Shown here piece by piece: positions 18,327 to 28,677 of a stretch of 64,000 nucleotides of DNA. The number at the start of each line of letters is the position of its first letter. Positions within the stretch are counted from its first letter, which is position 1. This DNA comes from CANMIH01 sp049116335 (GTDB lineage Bacteria; Pseudomonadota; Alphaproteobacteria; Rhodobacterales; Rhodobacteraceae): positions 310,001-374,000 of the forward strand of contig JAGDYZ010000008.1 in assembly GCA_049116335.1 (NCBI GenBank), read 5' to 3'. Position numbers and translations under genes: made by a program. Under the pieces are notes generated by a model. The model had not been told where the DNA came from, made no database searches, and was given only the letters and a program-made list of their open reading frames with translations.

Positions 18327-18872
18327 ATGAAAACCGGTTTTTCGCTTCCCGACGTAACTTTCCACACCCGCGTTCGCGATGAGGCCATCGAAGGCCCCAA
18401 CCCGTTCCGCTGGCAGGACATGACCACTGCGGATTACTTCAAAGGTAAGCGCGTTGTGCTGTTCTCGCTGCCGGGTGCCTTCACCCCGACATGCTCGACC
18501 TACCAGCTGCCAGGCTTTGAAAAAGGCTTTGGTGATTTTGCAGCCAAAGGCATCGACGCCATCTACTGCATGTCGGTCAACGACAGCTTTGTGATGAATG
18601 CTTGGGCGCGCAACCAAGAGCTGGAAAATGTTGATGTGATCCCCGATGGTTCGGGCGAATTCACCCGCAAAATGGGCATGCTGGTTGCCAAAGACAACCT
18701 GGGCTTTGGCATGCGCTCGTGGCGCTATGCCGCCATCATCAACGATGGCGTTGTAGAAGCTTGGTTCGAAGAGCCCGGCCTGTCGGACAACCACGGCGAA
18801 GACCCCTATGGCGTGTCGAGCCCGGAAAACGTGATGAAGCACCTGGACGAGGCCGCAACTTCGGCTGCCTAA
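18327..18872 (+). CDS. peroxiredoxin (Prx5 type)
   Basis: 181-residue thioredoxin-fold peroxidase that reduces hydrogen peroxide and alkyl hydroperoxides. The peroxidatic cysteine is Cys56 in PGAFTPTCST; the Prx5 signatures FSLPGAFTPTCS, IDAIYCMSVNDSFVMNAWA and ADNLGFG-like KDNLGFGMRSWRYA are present. No C-terminal glutaredoxin domain is fused, so the reductant is external. The SD AGAGGTG precedes the ATG. A strong terminator follows, making it monocistronic. The dyad at 18292-18308 suggests regulated expression. Confidence 0.92.
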   Translation: MKTGFSLPDVTFHTRVRDEAIEGPNPFRWQDMTTADYFKGKRVVLFSLPGAFTPTCSTYQLPGFEKGFGDFAAKGIDAIYCMSVNDSFVMNAWARNQELENVDVIPDGSGEFTRKMGMLVAKDNLGFGMRSWRYAAIINDGVVEAWFEEPGLSDNHGEDPYGVSSPENVMKHLDEAATSAA

Positions 18873-18898
18873 GCTTCCCGTCACATGTGATACAGAAA

Positions 18899-18927
18899 GG
18901 CCCGCCACCGGCGGGTCTTTTTCTTTT
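18899..18927 (+). terminator. rho-independent terminator after the peroxiredoxin gene
   Basis: 8-bp GC-rich stem (GGCCCGCC/GGCGGGTC, with one G-T pair) and a tight loop, followed by a long T-rich tail. Confidence 0.85.
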
Positions 18928-18931
18928 GGGA

Positions 18932-20029
18932 CTACCCTACCAAATCGCCTCCCTGCGCTGCGAGATCCTCGTAGTGACGGCGCAGCCGCTGCAGCGCGAT
19001 GCGCAGGACAATCTTGCCGGAGCGCGCGGACCACCCCAAGCGCTTTTCGGTGACTTCGAGCCCCTCAAGGTAGCAGCAGCATTGTAAAGCCACATCCCCA
19101 AGCCCCGGCCCGAGGTCACGCAAAGCTGAGCGCAACCGCCAGCCCGCAGCCTCGGATCCGCGAAGCTCCTCAGGCACAGGCCCCGCGCCCTGCCCACCCA
19201 TGATCTGATCCCAGTTCGACACATCGCCTTGTGCGAGCTGCGCCAGTTCAAAATCCTCGCGCAGCCGTTCGCCCGCCGTCACAAAAGCGTCTGTCAGGAA
19301 CCGGCTCCCGTCTTTGTTGCTGCGCCGGGACAACACCGTCAGGGGGCTTTCCGCCAGCATATACCGCCCTTTTCGAGCACGGGGATCGCGGTCAGCCTCG
19401 TCGAGCGCGGCCTCAGCTTCTCGTCCGGTGTCTGCGTTGATCTGCGTATCCGCCATGCCCCGGATTCGGTTTTCCTGTTCTGCCACCATGTGGCTCAGCG
19501 CGGCTCGTCCCGCCTGTGTGATGCGATAGCGTGAAATCCGACCGGGTGCGTCACAGGCAATCCAATCCTGCAGCGCCATGGCTTCTGCAATCGGCGCATC
19601 CACCACCGCCGTCCGCGCAGCGCCCCCCTCTCCGGTGTCTCGCACGACCACCGCCTTGTCCATCTCGGCCGCCACAGCCAGGACCGCGCCTACCTCACAC
19701 ATCCGGCGTAACACCCGGCGCGCTTCACGGCGCAGTGTGACCTCATCTGGGATACCGGGGGTGTTGGGTTTGAGATCGGCAAGGTTGCGCAACGGCACAA
19801 CCACAGCGGTATCGGGATCCGCAGCCTTTGCCGTACCAAGCGCGCGCAGGGCCGCATCCACCAAAGGGTCATCGCGTCGGGTTTCAATTTTTCGGACCTG
19901 CCGCAGAACTGTCGAGGCGTGGCAGCCTTTTTCGCGGGCAAGTTCTCGGATCGAACAGCCGGTTTCGGTATGAGCCAGGTAAACGCGGGCTGCATCCGGC
20001 ACCCAGCCGGGGAGATTAATCGCACTCAT
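18932..20029 (-). CDS. helix-turn-helix protein, probable DUF6456 family
   Basis: 365 residues from the ATG at 20029, which has an excellent SD (GGAAAGAG) 5 bases upstream; an upstream GTG-type extension to 20068 is less likely. An N-terminal helix-turn-helix is visible (CSIRELAREKGCHASTVLRQVRKIE, about 24-48), followed by a winged-helix-like central region (ISRYRITQAGRAALSHM) and a C-terminal alpha-helical domain (PLTVLSRR, FLTDAFVTAGERLREDFELAQL, VALQCCCYLEGLEVTEKRLGW). That C-terminal pattern is what I know as DUF6456, seen in Rhodobacterales, with no established function. A DNA-binding regulatory role is an inference from the HTH. Confidence 0.75.
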   Translation of the reverse strand: MSAINLPGWVPDAARVYLAHTETGCSIRELAREKGCHASTVLRQVRKIETRRDDPLVDAALRALGTAKAADPDTAVVVPLRNLADLKPNTPGIPDEVTLRREARRVLRRMCEVGAVLAVAAEMDKAVVVRDTGEGGAARTAVVDAPIAEAMALQDWIACDAPGRISRYRITQAGRAALSHMVAEQENRIRGMADTQINADTGREAEAALDEADRDPRARKGRYMLAESPLTVLSRRSNKDGSRFLTDAFVTAGERLREDFELAQLAQGDVSNWDQIMGGQGAGPVPEELRGSEAAGWRLRSALRDLGPGLGDVALQCCCYLEGLEVTEKRLGWSARSGKIVLRIALQRLRRHYEDLAAQGGDLVG

Positions 20030-20275
20030 GTCACTCTTTCCTACACAGTTCTGCGCCCACCAATCCACAGGCTTTCCACAGAATTACCCCCAGAGGGTTA
20101 TAGCAACTTAGGCGGGTGTTTCTTACCGATACGTTAACGGCGCCACCCGTCGTAAACAATTTACTAAAAATTCTAAACGATCCTGAATCCGCCGTGCGCA
20201 ACGTCCGCAAACAGGGCAACACCCCAATTTTCTGTGGGAATATCGCTTCAGACAACTCACCATCGGAGCGTTCTC

Positions 20276-20566
20276 ATGCATGATATTCTCGGCCTTCTTA
20301 AGACATTGCGCCGCCCGCGCCTTCTGACATCTGCCGCCCGCGCTGGCGTGGCGCAATATGACCGGGCAAAACTGCTCCCCCGCATTCTGGGCGACACCTT
20401 CCCGCGCAAATCCGGCCAGGCGGCACTGCAGCTGTTCAACTTAGAGGCCGATCTGAATAACAGGAGATTGCGCGGCAGCGCAGATTATACCCCCCGACAT
20501 CATGTTGAGGTGCTGATTGCCCTCTTGGGCGAGGCGCAGCTTTTGACACCGGCCCCAAGAACGTAA
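20276..20566 (+). CDS. small helical protein, probable DUF6477 family
   Basis: 96 residues from the ATG at 20276, chosen because GGAG lies at good spacing. The product (MHDILGLLKTLRRPRLLTSAARAG...) is basic, helical and soluble, without transmembrane segments, and resembles a small family restricted to Rhodobacterales that I believe is DUF6477. No function is known to me. It is divergent from the HTH gene, with which it shares a 246-base intergenic region, and convergent with the MttB-like gene. Confidence 0.7.
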   Translation: MHDILGLLKTLRRPRLLTSAARAGVAQYDRAKLLPRILGDTFPRKSGQAALQLFNLEADLNNRRLRGSADYTPRHHVEVLIALLGEAQLLTPAPRT

Positions 20567-20567
20567 A

Positions 20568-20594
20568 ACAGCCCCCGGTCAAACCGAGGGCTGT
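20568..20594 (+). terminator. hairpin between convergent genes
   Basis: Eleven-base arms ACAGCCCCCGG and CCGAGGGCTGT pair with a single mismatch around a short loop, between the DUF6477-like and MttB-like stop codons. A T-run is weak on both strands, but the position suits a shared terminator. Confidence 0.5.
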
Positions 20595-20626
20595 CAATCC
20601 ATCCACCACGTTAAGTTGTGGGTGCG

Positions 20627-22171
20627 TTAGGTGAAGCTATCTGGCATCGAGGCCTTTCTCTCGGCAACAAAGGCTTTGAGCTTGGCATCGATTTCAGGAT
20701 CAAGCTGCGGCTGTTGATAGTTGTCGAGCAGGAATTTCACGCGGGCCGTGGCGAGCGCCATGGTGTCGCGGCTGCCCTCTTCTGCCCAGGTCTCGAACGG
20801 CTTGTAGTCCAGCAGTTCGGATTTCCAGAAGGCATCTTTGAAATTCGCCTGCGTGTGGGCACAGCCAAGGAAGTGACCACCCGGTCCAACTTCGCGGATT
20901 GCATCCATCGCCTGAGCGTTTTCATCCACCGACACGCCACGCGCGAGGTGGTGCAAGGTGCCCAGCTGATCGGCGTCCATGACGAACTTTTCGAAGGACG
21001 ACACTAGACCGCCCTCAAGCCAACCGCAGGAGTGCAGCATGAAGTTCACACCGGCCAGAAGACCCATGTTGAGCGAGTTCGACGTTTCATAGGCCGCCTG
21101 TGCATCGGGCAGTTTCGAACCGTTGAACGATCCTGCCGAACGGTAAGGCAGACCCAGACGGCGGGCCAGCTGACCTGCGCCATAGGTGATGTGCGAGGCC
21201 TCAGGTGTGCCAAAGGTTGGCGCGCCCGAGCCCATGTCGATCGAGGTCACAAAGGCACCCATGATCACCGGCGCACCAGGGCGGATGATCTGGCTATAGG
21301 CGATGCCGGCAAGAGCTTCGGCCAGAACCTGGGTCAGCGTACCTGCCACCGAAACCGGTGCCATGGCGCCGCCAACGATAAAGGGCGAGATGATGCAGGC
21401 CTGATTGTTCTTGGCATAGACTTCCAGCGCGCCCATCATCACATCGTCGAACTGCATCGGCGAGTTGATGTTGATCAGCGAGGTCATCACAGTGTTGTTC
21501 TGAACAAACTCTTCGCCAAACAGGATCGACGCCATGTCAACGCTGTCCTGTGCACGCTCGGGCGAGGTGACCGAGCCCATAAAGGGTTTGTCCGACAGCG
21601 ACATATGCGCATAGAGCATGTCGAGGTGACGCTTGTTCACCGGTATATCGGTTGGCTCGCAAACTGTGCCACCCGAATGGTGCAGCCACTTTGACATATA
21701 GCCCAGTTTTACGAACTTATGGAAATCATCCATGGTTGCGTAACGACGACCACCTTCTGCATCATGCACAAAGGGCGGGCCGTAAACTGGGGCCAGAACC
21801 ATGTTGCGACCACCAATTTCAACGCTGCGCTCGGGGTTACGGGCGTGCTGGGTGAAGGATTTCGGCGCTGTTTTAATCAGCTCACGCGCCAACCCACGGG
21901 GAATGCGCACGCGCTCGCCCTGAACATCGGCACCGGCTTCTTTCCAACGGGCCAGAGCCGCAGGATTGTCGACGAAATTGACACCGACCTCTTCCAGAAT
22001 GGTCTCGGCGTTGGTCTCGATGATATCAAGCGCTTCTTCCGACAGGATTTCGAAATTCGGGATATTGCGCTCGATATATTTCGCTGTTTCGACACTCACC
22101 GCCGTCCGCGCCGCACGTCGTGCTGCACCTCCACCACCGCGAGTCCGTTTGCGCGCTGCACCTTCCGACAT
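20627..22171 (-). CDS. MttB-family (non-pyrrolysine) corrinoid methyltransferase
   Basis: 514-residue member of the trimethylamine methyltransferase MttB family. These enzymes transfer a methyl group from a methylamine or quaternary amine to a corrinoid protein. The frame has no in-frame amber codon, so the pyrrolysine of archaeal MttB is replaced, as in the bacterial glycine-betaine or proline-betaine demethylases. Conserved segments include SEEALDIIETNAETILEEVGV (about 43-63), YGPPFVHD, LNMGLLAGVNFMLHSCGWLEGGLV, and the late GGHFLGCAHTQANFKDAFW. A basic, glycine-rich N-terminal tail is unusual. A B12-binding partner and a homocysteine methyltransferase lie 3-7 kb away. The substrate is not deducible. 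Confidence 0.88.
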   Translation of the reverse strand: MSEGAARKRTRGGGGAARRAARTAVSVETAKYIERNIPNFEILSEEALDIIETNAETILEEVGVNFVDNPAALARWKEAGADVQGERVRIPRGLARELIKTAPKSFTQHARNPERSVEIGGRNMVLAPVYGPPFVHDAEGGRRYATMDDFHKFVKLGYMSKWLHHSGGTVCEPTDIPVNKRHLDMLYAHMSLSDKPFMGSVTSPERAQDSVDMASILFGEEFVQNNTVMTSLININSPMQFDDVMMGALEVYAKNNQACIISPFIVGGAMAPVSVAGTLTQVLAEALAGIAYSQIIRPGAPVIMGAFVTSIDMGSGAPTFGTPEASHITYGAGQLARRLGLPYRSAGSFNGSKLPDAQAAYETSNSLNMGLLAGVNFMLHSCGWLEGGLVSSFEKFVMDADQLGTLHHLARGVSVDENAQAMDAIREVGPGGHFLGCAHTQANFKDAFWKSELLDYKPFETWAEEGSRDTMALATARVKFLLDNYQQPQLDPEIDAKLKAFVAERKASMPDSFT

Positions 22172-22532
22172 GGTATCTTCCTCATAGTTTTAGAGAGGCC
22201 CGCCGGGGCCCGAACCGTTTTTAGTAATTTAGCGGTTGTGACCAAACCCCACCCCGCGTTTCCGTCGCCTCACGTGAAAAAACGACATCCTTGTCGGCTT
22301 TGCGTAAAAGTGCGGCCTCAAACTCAGATGAATGTTGGATGATTTCAGTTCATGTGACCCGTGATGGGACGGGCCTTACATCTGTACCGAAGCGCAGCGC
22401 TGGCCCGAGAACGCCACGATCCCGTCGATTGGCAGAGGCAAAGCCCCGCCCTGCCCGCTTCGACTGGCAGATATGCAGTCATCCTGTCACAAACAGTATT
22501 GCAAAGGCCCGTCCGCCCGCATAACTGGGCAC
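22172..22532. other. intergenic region between mttB-like gene and guaA
   Basis: About 360 bases between two divergent genes, so both promoters should be here. I see short GC-rich dyads near 22196-22214 and a weak inverted repeat AACCG...CGGTT at about 22216-22240 that could bind a regulator of the mttB-like gene. No small gene with a good ribosome-binding site and no recognisable riboswitch was found. Confidence 0.35.
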
Positions 22533-24085
<1,553 letters not shown>

Positions 24086-24089
<4 letters not shown>

Positions 24090-24712
24090 TCCGCAAACTT
24101 ATTTGGCCAGTCCTGATCGGGGCTGGCCTTTTACTTTTCACCCAAGGCGCGGTGGAGGCCGTCGATCGATATTGGCCGCGTCATACGGCAGTGCCTGATG
24201 CGGATGTCATTGTCTGTTTGGGTGCAGGTGTGACAGAAACCACCGGAGAGCTGGGTCCAAACAGCCAGCAGCGGGTTGAAACCTGCGTTGATCTCTACTT
24301 GGCGGGCAAGGCTCCGAAACTGGCCTTTACGGGAGCCGCCAGCGAAAGCCCGATCGGCGATGTTGCGACACAGATGGCCGATTATGCCCGCGCGCGGGGT
24401 GTTCCAGAACAGGCAATGGTCGTCGAGCCAAACTCCGAATCGACACTTCAGAACGCGCTATTCACGCTGCCGATGCTCGACAATCCGGCCTCAGTGATTT
24501 TGGTTTCAGACGCCTTCCATCTGCCGCGCAGTTGGATTTCATTCAAATTGGTGGGCGCGCGCGATATCACATTGGCGGCCACGTCGTCCCGCGCCGACGC
24601 CACTTGGAAACGGCGCGAAACCCTCGCAATCTGGTTTAACCTCGCGCGATTCCCTGTTTACCTTGCCGCAGACGCCTTTGGCGTTTCCAACGCTGAAACA
24701 CTTTTGCACTGA
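24086..24712 (+). CDS. YdcF-like DUF218 membrane-anchored protein
   Basis: 208 residues with an N-terminal transmembrane anchor (about 5-25) and a DUF218/YdcF-type Rossmann-like domain: ADVIVCLGAGVTE, PKLAFTGAASESPIGDVATQMADYARARGVP, EPNSESTLQNA and SVILVSDAFHLPRSWISFK are the family's landmarks. Members are implicated in cell-envelope processes such as ElyC/SanA-type barrier function, but no enzyme activity is assigned. It starts inside the guaA stop codon, so it is translationally coupled, which may be an expression convenience and not a functional link. Confidence 0.85.
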
Positions 24713-24719
24713 GACCACA

Positions 24720-24995
24720 ATGACCGTTGTTTTAACTGGACACATCCAGGTGCAGCCTGAGCGCATTGCGGACATACGCGCCGCATTGCCTGAGCATATC
24801 CGCCTGACCCGCGCTGAACCCGGCTGCCTGAGTTTCTCGGTCACCGAACACCCTGACATTGTTGGCAGATTTGATGTGGCAGAGGAGTTCACCGATGCGG
24901 AGGCCTTCGAGGCCCATCAAACCCGTGCCGGCGGCTCGGACTGGGCCAAAATAAGTGAAGGCATCCCGCGTGACTACAAGGTCTCCGGGCTTTAA
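24720..24995 (+). CDS. ABM-domain putative quinol monooxygenase
   Basis: 91-residue dimeric ferredoxin-like alpha/beta-barrel protein of the antibiotic-biosynthesis-monooxygenase (ABM/YgiN) type. Typical segments are the first strand VVLTGHIQV, RAEPGCLSFSVTEH and FDVAEEFTDAEAFEAHQTR. Members are usually cofactor-free quinol oxygenases or small-molecule binders of unknown substrate. It starts 7 bases after the ydcF-like stop, so guaA, the ydcF-like gene and this gene probably form one transcript. An in-frame extension upstream lies inside the previous gene and is rejected. Confidence 0.82.
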   Translation: MTVVLTGHIQVQPERIADIRAALPEHIRLTRAEPGCLSFSVTEHPDIVGRFDVAEEFTDAEAFEAHQTRAGGSDWAKISEGIPRDYKVSGL

Positions 24996-25099
24996 CCGCA
25001 TATCTTTGCACAAAGCTCATAACCATCATGCAGATTATGAGTTTGCTATGGAATGCTGTGTATGAAACACCGCGCGCAACCTGAGCAAAGGCAAGATTC

Positions 25100-26116
25100 A
25101 TGAGCGATGCACTGACCAAAGCGCTGGCTGAGCGCGATGTCCTTCTGGCGGACGGCGCCACCGGCACAAACCTGTTCAATATGGGCCTGCAATCCGGCGA
25201 CGCACCGGAATTCTGGAACCGGGACGAGCCAGAGAAAATCCGCACCCTGTATCGCAATGCGGTCAACGCTGGGTCGGATCTGTTTCTGACCAACTCATTT
25301 GGCGGCAATGCCTCACGTCTGAAACTGCATGATGCGGCCGACAAAGCCTATGAGTTTTCGAAACTCGCAGCTGAACTGGGGCGCGAAGTGGCGGATGCGG
25401 CTGGTCGTCAGGTGATCGTTGCCGGGTCCGTTGGCCCAACTGGCGAGATCATGGGTGCGGCAGGCACATTGAGCCACGAAACCGCGGTTGAGATGTTCGA
25501 AGAGACCGCCAAAGGCCTTCTGGACGGTGGCGCAGATGTGCTCTGGGTTGAAACCATCTCGGCGCCAGAGGAATTCCGCGCTGCGGCCGAAGCCTTTGCA
25601 AATCTCAACGCGCCCTGGTGTGGTACCATGAGCTTTGACACCGCAGGCCGCACCATGATGGGTGTGACCTCGGCGGATCTTTCGGCTTTGGTGGAAAGCC
25701 TGCCCAACCCGCCGATTGGCTTTGGTGCCAACTGTGGTGTTGGCGCGTCTGACCTGATGCGCACCGTTCTGGGCTTTGCCGCGCAGGGGACTGAGCGCCC
25801 CATCATCGCCAAAGGCAATGCAGGCATTCCGAAATACGTCGATGGGCATATCCACTATGATGGCACGCCTGAGTTGATGGGCGAATATGCCGTTCTGGCC
25901 CGCGACGCGGGTGCGCGGATTGTCGGTGGATGCTGTGGCACCCTGCCTGTGCACCTCGCGGCCATGCGCAAGGCGCTTGATGAAACCCCCAAAGGGGCGC
26001 GTCCAACGCTTGACCTGATTGCAGAAAAACTGGGCGGCTTCAGCTCGGACAGCGATGGCACAGGTGAGGATGAAGGTCCTCAGCGTGAGCGCCGTGGCCG
26101 TCGCCGGAAAAGCTGA
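25100..26116 (+). CDS. bmt: homocysteine S-methyltransferase, stand-alone MetH-type homocysteine domain
   Basis: 338-residue zinc-dependent methyltransferase that makes methionine from homocysteine. Zinc ligands are Cys212 (GANCGVG) and Cys278/Cys279 (GGCCGT). The motif KGNAGIP and the GGCCGTLPVHLAAM end resemble the N-terminal domain of methionine synthase MetH more than eukaryotic BHMT, although such genes are usually labelled betaine-homocysteine methyltransferase (bmt). Cobalamin and methyltetrahydrofolate domains are absent. With the free B12-binding protein 1.6 kb downstream, it may form part of a split methionine synthase, or accept methyl groups from an MttB-type reaction. A charged, arginine-rich tail (SSDSDGTGEDEG..RRGRRRKS) is atypical. 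A perfect terminator follows. Confidence 0.88.
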   Translation: MSDALTKALAERDVLLADGATGTNLFNMGLQSGDAPEFWNRDEPEKIRTLYRNAVNAGSDLFLTNSFGGNASRLKLHDAADKAYEFSKLAAELGREVADAAGRQVIVAGSVGPTGEIMGAAGTLSHETAVEMFEETAKGLLDGGADVLWVETISAPEEFRAAAEAFANLNAPWCGTMSFDTAGRTMMGVTSADLSALVESLPNPPIGFGANCGVGASDLMRTVLGFAAQGTERPIIAKGNAGIPKYVDGHIHYDGTPELMGEYAVLARDAGARIVGGCCGTLPVHLAAMRKALDETPKGARPTLDLIAEKLGGFSSDSDGTGEDEGPQRERRGRRRKS

Positions 26117-26142
26117 TACCGTAAAAAAATCATAAAAACAAA

Positions 26143-26175
26143 ACGGGTGACCAGGCGTCACCCGTATCTATTTTT
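26143..26175 (+). terminator. rho-independent terminator after bmt
   Basis: Perfect 9-bp stem ACGGGTGAC/GTCACCCGT with a 5-base loop and a T-rich tail, about 26 bases after the stop. Confidence 0.85.
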
Positions 26176-26248
26176 GTCAGGTCACGGTTGATTAACGAAC
26201 GGTTTACCATGTCTGGGTATCGGTAGATAACTAGTATCGGGATCACCA

Positions 26249-26452
26249 ATGTCCACAGCACACTTCAATTGGGTCACAGACGTCCTACTCGACGTTGAGC
26301 GCGCTTTGAAAGACAACGCCTCCGCCCGCACTCTCGCAGCTCTCCAACACGCCCGCGCAGTTGCCCAGCAAGAATTGACCTCCCCTCAAGGATTTACCGC
26401 AGAACCTCATATTCGGCTTGCGGTCGACAATACCGGCACCACTTCCTCATAG
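26249..26452 (+). CDS. small hypothetical protein
   Basis: 67 residues (MSTAHFNWVTDVLLDVERALKD...), predicted mostly helical and soluble. It has a believable gene-like composition and an AT-rich upstream region between the bmt terminator and the ATG, but the ribosome-binding site is weak (CGGGAT). It ends by overlapping the convergent radical SAM gene by 6 bases. No domain is recognised. It could also be a chance frame in the intergenic region, although its codon usage looks like a real gene. Confidence 0.5.
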   Translation: MSTAHFNWVTDVLLDVERALKDNASARTLAALQHARAVAQQELTSPQGFTAEPHIRLAVDNTGTTSS

Positions 26453-27535
26453 ATCCAGCGCCATCTGCGCCCCGCGTGCCAGCGGCGGCTGAAACAAGTC
26501 ACACCGCAGCGGCGCAACCTGCTCTTCCAGGCCCAGTTTCCGCCGCGCGCGCTGAAACCTCTGAGCAATTAGGTCGGCATAAACACCCTCACCTCGCATC
26601 CGTGCGCCCCAGTTTGCCGCATAATCCTCTCCCCCATGCATCTCGCGGATATGTCCCATCACGCGATTGAGGCGATTGGGATAGTGTTCCGCCAACCACG
26701 CCCGCCATAGATCAGCCACCTCAAGTGGTAGGCGCAACATAATATAGCTGGCGCTTTCAGCCCCCGCGCTGGCCCCCGCTTCCAGAATTGCTTCCAGCTC
26801 AGGATCGGTCAAAGCCGGTACCATAGGCGAGGCCATAACACGCACCGGCATTCCCGCACCGGTCAGCCGGCGTATGATTTCAATCCGACGCTTCGGCGAA
26901 GGCGCACGGGGTTCCATCTTACGACACAGCACCGGATCAAGCGTGGTCACCGAGATCCCAACACGCACCAACCCCTGCGCCGCCATATCCGCGAGAATGT
27001 CGATATCCCGTTCGATCAACGTGCCTTTGGTCACAATCGCCACGGGATGACGAAAGGCCCGCAGCACCTCAAGACAGGCGCGCATGATGCCCCGGTCGCG
27101 TTCAATCGGTTGGTACGGATCTGTGTTGGTACCAATCGCCAAAGGCGCCACCTGATAGCTCTTGCTGCGCAACTCGCGGTCCAGAACCTGCGCCGCCTCC
27201 GGGCGCGCGATCAACTGGGTCTCAAAGTCCAGCCCCGGTGACAGCCCTAGATAGGCATGGGTCGGGCGGGCGAAACAATAGATACAACCGTGTTCGCACC
27301 CGCGATAGGGATTGAGCGACCGATCGAAAGGTAGGTCAGGAGAGCGGACATAGTTGACAACCGACCGAGGGCGCTCGTCGCGCACCTCGGTTTTGAGAAT
27401 CGGCAAATCCTCAAATATGTCCCAACCGTCATGCACGTCGGATTTGGTATATTTTTCAAAGCGTCCGTCGGTATTGCTTGCGGCGGCTCGTGCCGGGCGG
27501 CGTTCAAAAGCGACGAAACCGGGGGAATTTGACAT
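26447..27535 (-). CDS. PA0069-family radical SAM protein
   Basis: 362-residue radical SAM protein of the SplB-like / PA0069 group. The cluster motif CEHGCIYCFARPTHAY sits at about 80-95; TNTDPYQPIERD and SVTTLDPVLCRKMEPRAPSPKRR are hallmarks of the group. Members are related to spore photoproduct lyase but have no experimentally fixed reaction that I know of. It is transcribed opposite to its neighbours and interrupts the corrinoid gene set, so a functional link with B12 chemistry is only speculative. Confidence 0.88.
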   Translation of the reverse strand: MSNSPGFVAFERRPARAAASNTDGRFEKYTKSDVHDGWDIFEDLPILKTEVRDERPRSVVNYVRSPDLPFDRSLNPYRGCEHGCIYCFARPTHAYLGLSPGLDFETQLIARPEAAQVLDRELRSKSYQVAPLAIGTNTDPYQPIERDRGIMRACLEVLRAFRHPVAIVTKGTLIERDIDILADMAAQGLVRVGISVTTLDPVLCRKMEPRAPSPKRRIEIIRRLTGAGMPVRVMASPMVPALTDPELEAILEAGASAGAESASYIMLRLPLEVADLWRAWLAEHYPNRLNRVMGHIREMHGGEDYAANWGARMRGEGVYADLIAQRFQRARRKLGLEEQVAPLRCDLFQPPLARGAQMALDL

Positions 27536-27712
27536 GAAACAAAGCTAGAACACACCATGAACAAACGCAAGAATTCGACCGAAAAAAGACGAATGGTCGG
27601 TAGAACTTTACTCGATGTCGCATTCCGCCAATTGACCCGGCATAAAAATGCAGAATAGTCGCATGAAAGACACTGCATGCATGACGCATGCCCCCGCATG
27701 AAGGAAACGCTC

Positions 27713-28411
27713 ATGTCAGAAGAAGAAGATATCATCCTCTCCGAACTGGACGACGAAGAGCTTGTTCAACAGATGTTCGACGACCTCTACGACGGTCTCA
27801 AAGAAGAGATCGAAGAGGGCGTGAATATCCTTCTGGAACGCAACTGGGAACCCTATGAGGTTCTGACCAAAGCTCTGGTTGGCGGCATGACCATTGTCGG
27901 CGCCGACTTCCGCGACGGTATCCTCTTTGTTCCTGAGGTTCTTCTGGCGGCAAACGCGATGAAGGGCGGCATGGCCATCCTCAAGCCACTGCTGGCCGCG
28001 ACCGGCGCACCGCGCATGGGGTCGATGGTGATCGGCACCGTTAAGGGCGACATCCACGACATCGGCAAAAACCTTGTGTCCATGATGATGGAAGGCGCGG
28101 GCTTTGAAGTTGTCGACATCGGCATCAACAACCCGGTTGAGAACTATCTGGAAGCTCTGGAAGAGCACAAGCCAGACATTCTCGGCATGTCGGCCCTGCT
28201 GACCACCACCATGCCCTACATGAAGGTCGTTATCGACACTCTCGTAGAACAGGGCAAGCGCGACGATTATGTGGTTCTGGTTGGTGGCGCTCCGTTGAAC
28301 GAAGAGTTCGGCAAAGCCATTGGCGCAGATGCCTACTGCCGCGACGCTGCGGTGGCCGTGGAAACCGCCAAAGAATACGTTGCGCGCAAGCACAACCAGA
28401 TGGCGGGCTGA
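27713..28411 (+). CDS. stand-alone B12-binding corrinoid protein
   Basis: 232-residue corrinoid protein like the MetH cobalamin domain or MtbC/MttC. It has an acidic helical cap domain (about 5-95) and a Rossmann-like domain with the base-off cobalamin motif Asp113-x-His115-x-x-Gly118 (DIHDIGKN), Ser160/Leu162 (SALLTTTM) and Gly191/Gly192. The start is at 27713, where AAGGAA gives good spacing. It can shuttle methyl groups between a donor enzyme (MttB-type, or a methyltetrahydrofolate enzyme encoded elsewhere) and the homocysteine enzyme at 25100. A strong terminator follows, separating it from the DUF1638 unit. Confidence 0.92.
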   Translation: MSEEEDIILSELDDEELVQQMFDDLYDGLKEEIEEGVNILLERNWEPYEVLTKALVGGMTIVGADFRDGILFVPEVLLAANAMKGGMAILKPLLAATGAPRMGSMVIGTVKGDIHDIGKNLVSMMMEGAGFEVVDIGINNPVENYLEALEEHKPDILGMSALLTTTMPYMKVVIDTLVEQGKRDDYVVLVGGAPLNEEFGKAIGADAYCRDAAVAVETAKEYVARKHNQMAG

Positions 28412-28428
28412 TCCGCGAGACTTTGCGG

Positions 28429-28463
28429 AAAAGGCCTCTTCCCTTGAAGAGGCCTTTTTCTTT
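28429..28463 (+). terminator. rho-independent terminator after the corrinoid-protein gene
   Basis: 12-bp stem AAAAGGCCTCTT/AAGAGGCCTTTT with a 6-base loop and TTCTTT tail. One of the strongest terminators in the window. Confidence 0.9.
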
Positions 28464-28503
28464 ACCCATATCTGATACATACTGACCCAAGGAGGAGATC
28501 GGT

Positions 28504-28677
28504 ATGCCAGTAACAACCTTTGCCCTATTGATCCTAAGCGTACTTGGTGCTGCGGCACTGACTGTCTGGGCTATGTCGGCTTGGGGGTTCCTGAATATCG
28601 TCCCGATCCTCCTTTGTTTGGTGCTTGTGGCCCGTTGGGCGCTGGCACATGTGCCCCATGACGACAGCCATCCCTGA
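28504..28677 (+). CDS. 57-residue two-helix membrane peptide upstream of DUF1638
   Basis: ATG at 28504 with an almost consensus Shine-Dalgarno AAGGAGGAG eight bases upstream. The product has two hydrophobic segments (about 4-24 and 28-49), a central WAMSAWGF and a short polar tail (HVPHDDSHP). Its 3' end overlaps the DUF1638 start by 20 bases in another frame, so the two should be translated from one message. No family is recognised. The strong ribosome-binding site and membrane-like composition make it a likely real, so far unnamed small protein; alternatively it could serve as a leader peptide that tunes DUF1638 translation. Confidence 0.72.
   Translation: MPVTTFALLILSVLGAAALTVWAMSAWGFLNIVPILLCLVLVARWALAHVPHDDSHP

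Noticed and set aside
20627..22171. Pyrrolysine-containing MttB
   Set aside because: The frame is continuous without an in-frame TAG, so a sense codon occupies the usual position; the protein must be the non-pyrrolysine type.
27557..27658. A 33-residue basic peptide frame upstream of the corrinoid gene
   Set aside because: It has no Shine-Dalgarno sequence and a biased lysine/arginine content. It overlaps the promoter region and is more likely chance.
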